DNA of 13,767 bases from Moraxellaceae bacterium. GTDB lineage: Bacteria; Pseudomonadota; Gammaproteobacteria; Pseudomonadales; Moraxellaceae. The position numbers were made by a program, and so were the translations under genes. Below are positions 6,826 to 13,767 of the stretch, in pieces; the stretch's first letter is position 1; the number at the start of each line of letters is the position of its first letter. Location of the stretch: positions 1 through 13,767 of the forward strand of contig JAJNDL010000065.1 of NCBI GenBank assembly GCA_021156385.1, in the 5' to 3' direction. The notes beneath the pieces were generated by a model. That model saw only the letters and a program-made list of their open reading frames with translations. It was not told the DNA's origin and did not search any database.

Positions 6826-7473
6826 ATGGCTGGTCTTTTCGACACCCTCGTCAGCTATCCCACCGCAATCTGGACGGCGCTACTCGGCGTCGTGCTGATC
6901 TACTGGGTGCTGGCCATCATCGGCATCGTCGATTTCGAGTCGAGCGGCATCGATGTTGACCTCGACACCGATACCGACCTGCACGCCGACGGCGCCGACC
7001 TCGGCGCGATCGCCAGCTATGTCGTGGCCTTCGGGCTCAACGGCGTGCCGTTTTCCATCGTCGTCAGCCTGATCGTGCTGATCGGCTGGTTCCTGACCGG
7101 CATGTTCTCGATCTACGTGCTCGCCTGGGTTCCGACCGCCTTCCTCAAGGCCATCGTCGGCACGGGCGCATTCATCGCGTCCTTCATGCTCGCCATTCCG
7201 TTCACGGCGCGCATCGTGCGGCCCATGCGCGGCCTCTTCGTCACGCACGTGGCCCGCTCCAACCACAGCCTCATCGGCCAGACCTGCAAGGTCCTGACGC
7301 TGGAGGTCACCGAGAAGTTCGGCCGTGCCGAAGTGGCCGAGCGCGGCGCCGGCCTCAACATCCGCATCTGGGCAAAGTCGCCCAACACCCTCACCAAGGG
7401 ATCGCTGGCGCGCATCGTCGAGTACGACGAGGCGGGCACGCGCTACCTGGTCGAGCCTGAAACCGAAATCTGA
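6826..7473 (+). CDS. yqiJ: YqiJ-family inner membrane protein with OB-fold (NfeD-like flotillin partner)
   Basis: This 215-residue inner-membrane protein is the usual neighbour of YqiK-type flotillins; E. coli YqiJ has a similar length. Hydrophobic spans lie near 13-35, 74-100 and 107-128. Between the first two is a strikingly acidic loop (43-58) of alternating Asp residues. The soluble C-terminus (about 147-212) has the beta pattern of an OB-fold (SLIGQTCKVLTLEV, then LNIRIWAKSP, then GSLARIVEYDEAGTRYLVEP). This fold resembles that of NfeD proteins, which bind flotillin and help organise membrane microdomains. AAAAAAGGA sits at the right distance before the ATG at 6826. The gap to the previous gene is 44 bases and to the next is 42 bases, so the operon continues. 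Family and context agree; the physical interaction with the flotillin is inferred. Confidence 0.9.
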   Translation: MAGLFDTLVSYPTAIWTALLGVVLIYWVLAIIGIVDFESSGIDVDLDTDTDLHADGADLGAIASYVVAFGLNGVPFSIVVSLIVLIGWFLTGMFSIYVLAWVPTAFLKAIVGTGAFIASFMLAIPFTARIVRPMRGLFVTHVARSNHSLIGQTCKVLTLEVTEKFGRAEVAERGAGLNIRIWAKSPNTLTKGSLARIVEYDEAGTRYLVEPETEI

Positions 7474-7515
7474 ACGACACCCGGTCACGGGTTAATTGAT
7501 GGCGAAGGAGTCGCT

Positions 7516-7791
7516 ATGGGGTTGATCGCGTTTTTGCTGGCGCTGGTGGGCTGGATCTGGAGCATACGCGCCGGAATCTCCGTCGGGCTGCTCTGTGCCG
7601 TGCTGAATTTCCTCTTCCCGCCGCTGGCGCAGATGATCTTCAGCGCCTACGAGCCGGAAGTGCGGGTGCCGACGGTCGTGCTGCTGGTCGGCCTCGCGCT
7701 GATGGCGCTGAACGGCAAGCCCGGCCAGATGCCGGTGGACACGACGGTGGTGCAGGCTGAACAGGTGGGGACCGTCCACGCACCGGCGTGA
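7516..7791 (+). CDS. Small hypothetical membrane protein between yqiJ and flotillin genes
   Basis: This protein has 91 residues and is mostly hydrophobic, with spans near 2-15, 20-43 and 51-66. It has the motif VGWIWSIRAGISVGLLCAVLNF (11-32, given here only as a landmark) and a conserved-looking FPPLAQMIF. The C-terminal 25 residues are polar. An AAGGAG Shine-Dalgarno stands 7-8 bases before the ATG at 7516, which supports a real gene despite its size. The product should sit in the inner membrane. I do not recognise a family. Its position between the two halves of the yqiJ-yqiK pair, which are adjacent in E. coli, suggests an accessory subunit of the flotillin assembly. A mobile cassette origin is unlikely because base composition matches its neighbours. 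Confidence 0.75.
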   Translation: MGLIAFLLALVGWIWSIRAGISVGLLCAVLNFLFPPLAQMIFSAYEPEVRVPTVVLLVGLALMALNGKPGQMPVDTTVVQAEQVGTVHAPA

Positions 7792-7816
7792 CGACGGCTG
7801 CAATTTCAATGACGAC

Positions 7817-7832
7817 GCCCGGCGCTCCGGGC
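7817..7832 (+). other. GC-rich hairpin just upstream of the flotillin gene
   Basis: GCCCGG (7817-7822), loop CGCT, CCGGGC (7827-7832) form a perfect 6-base-pair stem. It ends 19 bases before the flotillin ATG and is not followed by a T run, so it is not a standard terminator. It may stabilise or attenuate the mRNA, or separate translation of the two genes. Such stems also arise by chance in GC-rich DNA. Confidence 0.4.
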
Positions 7833-7851
7833 AACATGGGGTACAAGAAAA

Positions 7852-10008
7852 ATGGAAATGGTGTTTCTGACTAGCGGCATCGTTGCCGTATTCCTCTTCG
7901 GCATTTTCATCATGTTCGCCAAGTTCTACCACAAGGTGGAGCAGGGCTACGCGATGATCGTCAACACCTTGCGCTCGGAGCCGGACGTGACCTTCACCGG
8001 CCGCATGGTCTACCCCATCATCCATATCAAGGAGCTGATGGACATCTCGCTGAAGACCATCGAGATCGACCGCTCCGGCAAGGAAGGCCTGATCTGCAAG
8101 GACAACATCCGCGCCGACATCAAGGTCAAGTTCTTCGTGCGCGTCAACAAGACCACCGAGGACGTGCTGCGCGTGGCGCAGGCCATCGGCTGCGCGCGCG
8201 CCTCCAGCCAGGAAACGCTGGAGGAGCTTTTCTCCGCGAAGTTCTCCGAGGCGCTGAAGACCGTGGGCAAGGCCATGGACTTCGTCGAGCTCTACCAGGC
8301 ACGCGACCGCTTCCGCGACGAGATCATCCGCCAGATCGGCGACGACCTCTCGGGCTATGCGCTGGAAGACGCCGCCATCGACTTCCTCGAGCAGACGCCG
8401 CTGGAGAAGCTCGATCTCAACAACATCCTCGATGCCCAGGGCATCAAGAAGATCACCGAGCTGACCGCTGTCGAGCATGTGCGCACCAACGAGCTGCGCC
8501 GCGACGAGGAAATGCAGATCAAGAAGAAGGACGTCGAGACGCAGGAAACCCTGCTCGAGCTCGAGCGCCAGCAGGCCGAAGCCACCGCCCGCCAGGCCCG
8601 TGAGGTTGCCTCCGTGCAGGCGCGCGAGCAGGCCGAGGCCCAGAAGATCGAGGCGGAAGAGCGCGCCAAGGCGGAAGTCGCCCGCCTGCTTTCCGAGCAG
8701 CAGATCGCCGTGCAGAACGAGAACATGCTGCGCGAGAAGGAAGTCGCCGAGAACAACCGCAAGCGTGCCGTCGCCATCGAGGAAGAAAAGGTGACGCGTG
8801 CCCGCCAGCTCGAGATCGTCGACCGCGAGCGCGAAGTCACGCTGCAGGAGATCGAGAAGGACAAGGCCGTGGAAGTGCAGAAGAAGGCGATCGCCGACGT
8901 CATCCGCGAGCGCGTCATCGTCGAGCGCACCGTGGCCGAGCAGGAAGAAGCCATCAAGGAAGTGCGCGTGGTCTCCGAAGCCGACCGTACCCGCAAGTCC
9001 GTGGTGATCGCCGCCGAGGCCCAGGCCGAGGAAAAGCTCACCATCGATGTCAAGGCCGCGGAAGCCGCCGAGCGCGCTGCCCGCCACAAGGCCGCGCAGG
9101 AACTCACCCTGGCCGAGGCCATGCTCAAGGTCGCGGAGAAGGAAGCCGAAGCCAAGAAGCGCGAAGCCGAAGGCGTGGAAGCCATCACGGCGGCCCCGGG
9201 CCTGGCGCATGCGCGCGTGAAGATGGTCGACGCCGACGCCCTGCAGAAATACGGCAGCGCCGAAGCGGAAGCCCTGCGCCTCAAGCTCGAAGCCGAAGCC
9301 GTGGGCAAGGAAAAACTGGGCCTCGCCGACGTCAACGTGCGCACGGCCGACGCTGACGCGATGGTCAAGCAGGGGCATGCCGAAGCCGAGGCCGTGCAGG
9401 CCCGCTTCGAGGCGGAAGCCCGCGGCCTGCGCGAGAAGTTCGGCGCGATGAAGGAGATGAGCCCGGAAACCCGTGCCCACGAAGAGCTGCGCCTGCGCCT
9501 GAACAACGACCACGTCGAGACGCTGAAGATGATCGACGCGCAGAGTTCGATCGCGACGGAACAGGCCGAGCTGCTCGGCAAGGCGCTGGCCAACGCGAAG
9601 ATCGACATCGTCGGTGGCGAGGGCGACTACTTCGAGCGCTTTGCCCGCGCGCTGGCGGTAGGCAAGGGCATCGACGGTGCCATCCACAAGAGCACGACGC
9701 TGCAGACGGCGCTCAGGGACCACCTGAGCGGCGACCGCGACATGGTCGGCGACTTCAAGGAGCTGGTCGGCGCGCTGGGCGGGGCGTCCGGCGAGATCAG
9801 CAACCTGTCGATGGCGAACTTCCTGCAGCGGGTCATGAAGGAAGGCTCCGACGAACAGAAGAAGAGCCTGCGCAGCCTGATCGACGGCTTCGGCAACCGC
9901 CTTCCCCGCGGGGAAGGCGCCCGAAAGGCGGAGAAGGGGAGGCGGCCACCGAGCGGGCCGGCTTCCCCGCATCCCGACCCTCTCCGGAGAGAGGGAGCAT
10001 CCATGTGA
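7852..10008 (+). CDS. yqiK: Flotillin/YqiK-type SPFH-domain membrane scaffold protein, extended form
   Basis: This 718-residue flotillin is longer than E. coli YqiK (553). An N-terminal hydrophobic anchor (about 4-22) is followed by the SPFH/band 7 domain (about 25-205), including EQGYAMIVNTL, IEIDRSGKEGLICKDNI and DIKVKFFVRVN. Next comes a very long Glu/Ala/Lys/Arg-rich coiled coil (about 215-535), then a C-terminal oligomerisation region with AQSSIATEQAELLGKALANAKIDIVGG and a helical stretch up to about 682. Within the coil, two 40-residue units (9217-9336 and 9337-9456) repeat the pattern DADA-x2-K-x-G-x-AEAEA. Flotillins scaffold ordered membrane domains and recruit protein complexes on the cytoplasmic side. 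The last 35 residues (from LPRGEG onwards) are Pro/Gly/Arg-rich and derive from an intergenic palindromic repeat. The ribosome site is weak (GGGG, 7838-7841); the second Met at 7858 is an alternative start. The next gene starts 12 bases after the stop. Confidence 0.93.
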   Translation: MEMVFLTSGIVAVFLFGIFIMFAKFYHKVEQGYAMIVNTLRSEPDVTFTGRMVYPIIHIKELMDISLKTIEIDRSGKEGLICKDNIRADIKVKFFVRVNKTTEDVLRVAQAIGCARASSQETLEELFSAKFSEALKTVGKAMDFVELYQARDRFRDEIIRQIGDDLSGYALEDAAIDFLEQTPLEKLDLNNILDAQGIKKITELTAVEHVRTNELRRDEEMQIKKKDVETQETLLELERQQAEATARQAREVASVQAREQAEAQKIEAEERAKAEVARLLSEQQIAVQNENMLREKEVAENNRKRAVAIEEEKVTRARQLEIVDREREVTLQEIEKDKAVEVQKKAIADVIRERVIVERTVAEQEEAIKEVRVVSEADRTRKSVVIAAEAQAEEKLTIDVKAAEAAERAARHKAAQELTLAEAMLKVAEKEAEAKKREAEGVEAITAAPGLAHARVKMVDADALQKYGSAEAEALRLKLEAEAVGKEKLGLADVNVRTADADAMVKQGHAEAEAVQARFEAEARGLREKFGAMKEMSPETRAHEELRLRLNNDHVETLKMIDAQSSIATEQAELLGKALANAKIDIVGGEGDYFERFARALAVGKGIDGAIHKSTTLQTALRDHLSGDRDMVGDFKELVGALGGASGEISNLSMANFLQRVMKEGSDEQKKSLRSLIDGFGNRLPRGEGARKAEKGRRPPSGPASPHPDPLRREGASM
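9901..10001. repeat. Palindromic intergenic-type repeat fused into the 3' end of the flotillin gene
   Basis: The block begins with the perfect 16-base palindrome CTTCCCCGCGGGGAAG (9901-9916). A central imperfect stem pairs GGGGAGGCGGCC (near 9937-9948) with GGGCCGGCTTCCCC (near 9955-9968). It ends with CCCTCTC (9978-9984), loop CGGA and GAGAGGG (9989-9995). The translated text ending in SPHPDPLRREGAS is typical of short dispersed GC-rich repeats read as protein in proteobacteria. No second copy is in this window, so the family assignment rests on structure and resemblance. The boundaries are approximate. Confidence 0.6.
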
Positions 10009-10020
10009 GCGTCGTAGCCG

Positions 10021-11922
10021 ATGAGCCAGACACCTGACAACACCACTGCCGACAGCGCCAACGACCAGGCGGCCGCAGCCGGCGGCGGCTATGAAATCCT
10101 CAAGCGCCGCCTGGAGACGCAGGGTGTCGCGCTTGCCGAGAAGGCGAAGCGGCTCAATGAGGCGCGCATCGCCGAATTCGGCCGCTCCGAGCTCAAGCTG
10201 CAGGGCCGCCTCGCCGCGCGCACCGAGAACAACTGCGTCGCCCGCGACATCGTGCGCGTCGGCAGCCTGCTGGTGTTCGGCTACAACGTCTTCATCGGCC
10301 TGCGCAAGGAAACCGCGGTCGCCGACGTCTTCAGCCTGTACACGCTCAGCGAGGCCAACGGCAGCCATGATCTCGTGCCGCAGCCGCTGGAGGGCAGCTT
10401 CCTCGCTGATCCGCGCTTCACCGCGGACTTCCGCGAGCTCTATGCCTATTACAAGAACGCCAGCCTGACCCAGTTGCGGGTGCACCAGCACAAGCTGCTG
10501 GCGGCCTTCCGCATCGGTGCGCAGGTCACCGACGTGCGCGTCTTCCGCTGGGAGATCCGCGAGGACGGCACGCTCCAGTACATCGACAACCGCGGCGAGC
10601 GCGACATCGCGCTGCCGCCGGCCTATGACTTCGAGTGGGCGCTGACCACGCGCGAGCACCACGTCAACGGCCGCCATCCGCACATCAACATCCTCGACAC
10701 CATCTTCGTCGAGACGGTGAACGGCGACCTCACCATCAAGGTCGAGAACAACACCGAGACCGGCCTCGGCATCTACAGCGAGCCGGTGCAGGACCGGAAC
10801 CAGTCCCTCGCCGATGCCGACATTGCGTTCGCCAAGCTCGGCACGCTGATCCTGCTGCGCGTGCGTCCCTATCGCGAGGAGACGACGCGCTATCTCGTCT
10901 TCAATGCGCGCACGCAGCAGGTGGTGCGCATCGACGCCATCGGCAAGAGCTGCGTACAGCTCCCCGAGGACCACGGCATCATCTTCCCGGGCGGCTACCT
11001 CCTGCAGTCCGGCGAATTCAAGCGCTTCGACCTGCCGCCCGAGCAGACCGAGGGCCTGCGCTTCAAGCGCATGCTGCGCTCGCCCAACGGCGAGGACGTG
11101 CTCTACGTCTTCTACGAGCCGGGACGCGGCGGCTACGGCCTCTTCACCTACAACCTGATCGAGAAGACGCTGGGCACGCCGCTCATGGCGAGCGGCTATG
11201 CACGTTTCGACGACGGCCGCGTGCTGGTCTTCCAGAGCGAGGGTGACGAGCCGCTGCGCTCGCACGCCATGCAGGTCTGGCAGACGCCCTTCACCAGCGA
11301 CGACCATGCCCGCCAGAGCGCGAAGCAGAACACCTTCTTCGGCCGCATCGGCAATCCCGAGCTGGTGCGCGGCGTCTCCGAGCTGCTCGCCATCAGCCGC
11401 GCCGTGCGCGAGCAGGCGCCGACCCGCGTCGCCTACGACGATCTCGTGCGCCAGTGCACGCGCGTGCTCGACGCGCACTTCTGGCTGGACGAGGCCGATG
11501 CCGGCAACATCGCTGCCGACGTGCGCGTGGTCGCCGAGACGGCGCGCAACACGCTCGACGAGTTCGACAAGGTCGCGGCGCTGCGCCGCGAGGCTTCGCG
11601 CCAGCTGCAGCAGGCGCAGGCCGCACAGCACCAGCTGCTCACCGATATCGCCGCCACGCTGTGGCAGCACCCCAACGACTTCGTCACCGCGCTCTCGCGC
11701 CTGCAGACGCAGCGCGGCCAGCTCCATGCCCTGAAGGACGTGCGCTACATCGACGTGGCGCAGATCGAGGCCATGGATGCGGCGCTGGAGGAGGAAGAAA
11801 CGCGCATCGGCGAGAAGACCGTGGCCTTCCGACGAGACGGCCAGGGGCTTGGACCTGCTGACCGGCCTGCTCTCCAGCCTGCCGGGCGGCGATGCCGTGG
11901 TGCGCTCGCGCATCCTCGATGA
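10021..11922 (+). CDS. N-terminal part of a giant 'DNA repair ATPase' (DUF3686-AAA) protein, ending at a frameshift
   Basis: As written the frame encodes 633 residues, but only about 603 are authentic. Residues about 24-475 (from GYEILKRRLETQG through the HHVNGRHPHINILDTIFVET and RFKRMLRSPNGEDVLYVFYEP areas) match my memory of the DUF3686 domain, which heads very large AAA+ proteins loosely named DNA repair ATPases. A coiled coil follows (about 515-603, Gln/Ala/Arg/Glu-rich). Near 11830 the text turns into a Gly/Arg/Pro-rich tail up to the stop at 11920-11922, which is out of frame. The correct continuation is one frame over. An in-frame TAG at 10015 limits the start to the ATG at 10021, which has no visible Shine-Dalgarno. 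The gene follows the flotillin by 12 bases. The protein is cytosolic and probably acts with the PspA/flotillin membrane assembly; a DNA repair role is not shown here. Confidence 0.8.
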   Translation: MSQTPDNTTADSANDQAAAAGGGYEILKRRLETQGVALAEKAKRLNEARIAEFGRSELKLQGRLAARTENNCVARDIVRVGSLLVFGYNVFIGLRKETAVADVFSLYTLSEANGSHDLVPQPLEGSFLADPRFTADFRELYAYYKNASLTQLRVHQHKLLAAFRIGAQVTDVRVFRWEIREDGTLQYIDNRGERDIALPPAYDFEWALTTREHHVNGRHPHINILDTIFVETVNGDLTIKVENNTETGLGIYSEPVQDRNQSLADADIAFAKLGTLILLRVRPYREETTRYLVFNARTQQVVRIDAIGKSCVQLPEDHGIIFPGGYLLQSGEFKRFDLPPEQTEGLRFKRMLRSPNGEDVLYVFYEPGRGGYGLFTYNLIEKTLGTPLMASGYARFDDGRVLVFQSEGDEPLRSHAMQVWQTPFTSDDHARQSAKQNTFFGRIGNPELVRGVSELLAISRAVREQAPTRVAYDDLVRQCTRVLDAHFWLDEADAGNIAADVRVVAETARNTLDEFDKVAALRREASRQLQQAQAAQHQLLTDIAATLWQHPNDFVTALSRLQTQRGQLHALKDVRYIDVAQIEAMDAALEEEETRIGEKTVAFRRDGQGLGPADRPALQPAGRRCRGALAHPR

Positions 11923-13767
11923 AGTCTCGACGGTGTATGCCGAGCTCAACCGCATCCGGGCCGAGGCGCGCAACCGCCACAAGTCGCTGGGCACGGAGGA
12001 GTCGCGCAACGAATTCGCCGCGCAGATGCGCCTCTTCGGCCAGGCCGTGGAGAATGCGCTGGACCTGGCCGACACGCCCGAGAAGTGCGACGAGTCGCTG
12101 ACGCGCCTGCTGGCGCAGATGGAGGAGCTCGAAGGCCGCTTCGGCGAGCAGGACGCCTTCGTCGCCGACCTCGCCACCAAGCGCGAAACCGTTTACGAGG
12201 CTTTCGCCGCCAAGAAGCAGAACCTGCTGGATGCGCGGACCCGCCGCAGCCAGACCCTGACGGAAGCCGCGCAGCGCATCCTGGCCGGCGTGCCCAAGCG
12301 CGTCGCCCAGCTTGCCCGGCTCGAGCAGGTGCACGCCTATTTCGCCTCCGACCCGCTGCTTGCCAAGCTGCGCACGCTGGTCACCGACCTGCGTGCGCTC
12401 GATGCCCAGGTGGCGGCCGACGATCTCGAGACCCAGCTCAAGGCCGCGCGCGACCAGGCCATCCGTGCCATCCGCGACAAGCAGGAGCTGGTCGGCGAGG
12501 ACGGCAGCACCATCCGCTTCGGCAAGCATGCCTTCACCATCAGCCGCCAGCAGCCCGACCTCACCATCGTGCCGCACGAGGGCGAGCTCTTCTTCCATGT
12601 CACCGGCACCGATTACCGCGCGCCGCTGGTGAGCGACGAGCTGGCCCGCCTGCGCGAGTTCTGGGAACAGGCGCTGGTGTCGGAGACCGCGCAGCTCTAC
12701 CGCGGCGAATACCTGGCGGGGCTGTTTCTCGCCGCCGTGCGCGAGGGCCGTGAATCACTCACGCACGAGGAGCTCGGCCGCCTGGTGGCGGCCAACGACG
12801 AGGCGGCCCTGCTCGAGCACCTGCGCCGCTTTGCCGCGCCGCGCTACCAGGAAGGTTATGTGAAGGGCGTGCACGACCAGGACGCCGTGAAGCTGCTGCG
12901 GGCGCTGGTCGGTATGGAGTCCGCCGCCGGGCTGCTCGTCTACGGCCCGGCAGCCCGCGCCCTGGCGCTGGCCTGGTGGAGCGTGACGCAGGATGCCGCG
13001 GCGCAGGAGGCCTGGCGCCGCCACGCCCGCAGCGCGGCGCGCCTGCGCCAGCTCTTCGGTGCGACGCCGGTCGCCGACCCCGAGGCAGAAAAGCTCGTCG
13101 CCGCGCTGACCGCATTCGCGACGGAAAACCGTTTTCCCGAGGCACGGCAGTCCGACGCCGTGCTGGGGCTGCTCGCCGCCGAGGCCGCCGACTACCTGCT
13201 CGCCGAACTGGCCGGCACGCACCCGGCCTTCGTGGTGAGCGGCAATGCCGAGGACCTCGCCACGGCCTTCACGCGCTATCTCGAGCGTGCCGGACAATGG
13301 CAGGAGTGGCACCAGCAGCTCGGCGCACTGCCGGGCCCCGAGGCCTGGCGCCAGGCGCGGCAGTGGCTGTGCCGCTACACGGAAACCCAGGAACCGGCGC
13401 AGCTGGCCTTCGTGGAGGAAGCCGCGGCACGGCTCGCCTTCGGGCAACCGCGCGAGCGCCGCAATGCCGTGCTGGAAACGCGCCTCGAGGGCCTGCTCGG
13501 CGATTCACCGCGCCTCCAGGCCGGTGCGCTGCTGCTGAACCTCAACGATTTCCATGCCCGCTTCCGCGCCCACTGCACGCTGGTCGTGCCGGGCTTCGAG
13601 CGCCTGCAGCAGCTGCGCCAGGAAATCGTCGCGAAAGAGAAGCAGCGCCTGCGCATGAACCAGTTCCAGGCCAAGCCGCTTTCCAGCTTCGTGCGCAACC
13701 GCCTGATCGACGAGGTCTACCTGCCGCTGGTGGGCGACAACCTCGCCAAGCAGATCGGCTCGGCCGG
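11831..13767 (+). CDS. Continuation of the giant ATPase after the frameshift, 3' end beyond the window
   Basis: From about 11831 the +2 frame reads DETARGLDLLTGLLSSLPGG and stays open for about 645 codons to the window edge, with codon use identical to the upstream part. It encodes further coiled coil (about the first 170 residues), a beta-rich segment with ELVGEDGSTIRFGKHAFTI near 12487-12543, a long helical region, and finally SSFVRNRLIDEVYLPLVGDN near 13682-13741. That last motif precedes the AAA+ ATPase domain in relatives I remember. No Walker A is present in the window, so the catalytic domain must lie to the right. There is no start codon with a ribosome site at the junction, so this is not an independent gene. 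Removing one base of the CC at 11829-11830 joins both halves smoothly. A sequencing error, true mutation or recoding could explain it. Confidence 0.8.

Noticed and set aside
7479..7492. ACCCG/CGGGT hairpin after the yqiJ gene as terminator
   Set aside because: The stem is only 5 base pairs and lacks a T run; the operon continues directly afterwards.
11786..11831. Programmed +1 frameshift in the ATPase gene using the GGAGGAGG upstream
   Set aside because: The Shine-Dalgarno-like stretch is about 35 bases from the junction and is explained by a run of Glu codons; there is no stop codon or slippery codon pair at the junction.
7492..12180. Minus-strand open frame of 1562 codons opposite the flotillin and ATPase genes
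   Set aside because: It is the mirror of two genes with strong third-position G/C bias and regular coiled-coil codons, which suppress stops on the other strand. Its translation is Leu/Gly/His/Arg/Asp-rich, with no recognisable domain, and the plus-strand proteins are clear families.

Overview
The window is about 13.8 kb of GC-rich DNA (roughly two thirds G+C, strong G/C bias at third codon positions, tight gene spacing). It reads as a chromosomal segment of a proteobacterium. The CobB sirtuin, the hemerythrin protein and the YqiJ/YqiK-type genes fit a beta- or gammaproteobacterium, and codon use leans towards a Rhodocyclales-like betaproteobacterium. That assignment is inference. I see no rRNA, tRNA, CRISPR array, transposase or phage gene.

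Left part (1-2315). A multi-span membrane protein runs off the left edge on the minus strand. It lies 12 bases downstream of a CobB-type sirtuin (360-1070, minus), probably in one transcript. A 187-base divergent spacer separates cobB from an alpha/beta hydrolase of the lysophospholipase/S33 type (1258-2241, plus).

Middle part (2316-5334). A 724-residue protein of no family I recognise (2316-4490, plus) has one good EF-hand-like loop and three C-terminal membrane spans. It converges on a hemerythrin HHE protein (4581-5102, minus). A perfect hairpin flanked by A and T runs sits between them and can terminate both strands. The 232-base spacer upstream of the hemerythrin gene carries two copies of a 13-base palindrome, one of which overlaps a consensus -35 box facing right.

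Right part (5335-13767, all plus). This is one co-directional cluster: DUF2170 protein (YjfI-like), PspA/IM30 protein (YjfJ-like), a 100-residue protein overlapping pspA by 4 bases, YqiJ-type OB-fold membrane protein, a 91-residue membrane protein, a long YqiK-type flotillin, and a very large 'DNA repair ATPase'-type protein with an N-terminal DUF3686-like region. Its AAA+ domain should lie beyond the right edge. PspA (ESCRT-III superfamily), a flotillin scaffold and its NfeD-like partner act on membranes. A giant coiled-coil AAA+ protein would supply the energy, so the cluster looks like a membrane-stress or membrane-remodelling machine.

Two anomalies stand out. The flotillin's last ~35 codons derive from a palindromic intergenic repeat. 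The giant ATPase gene carries a +1 frameshift near 11830, after which the correct frame stays open to the end of the window.
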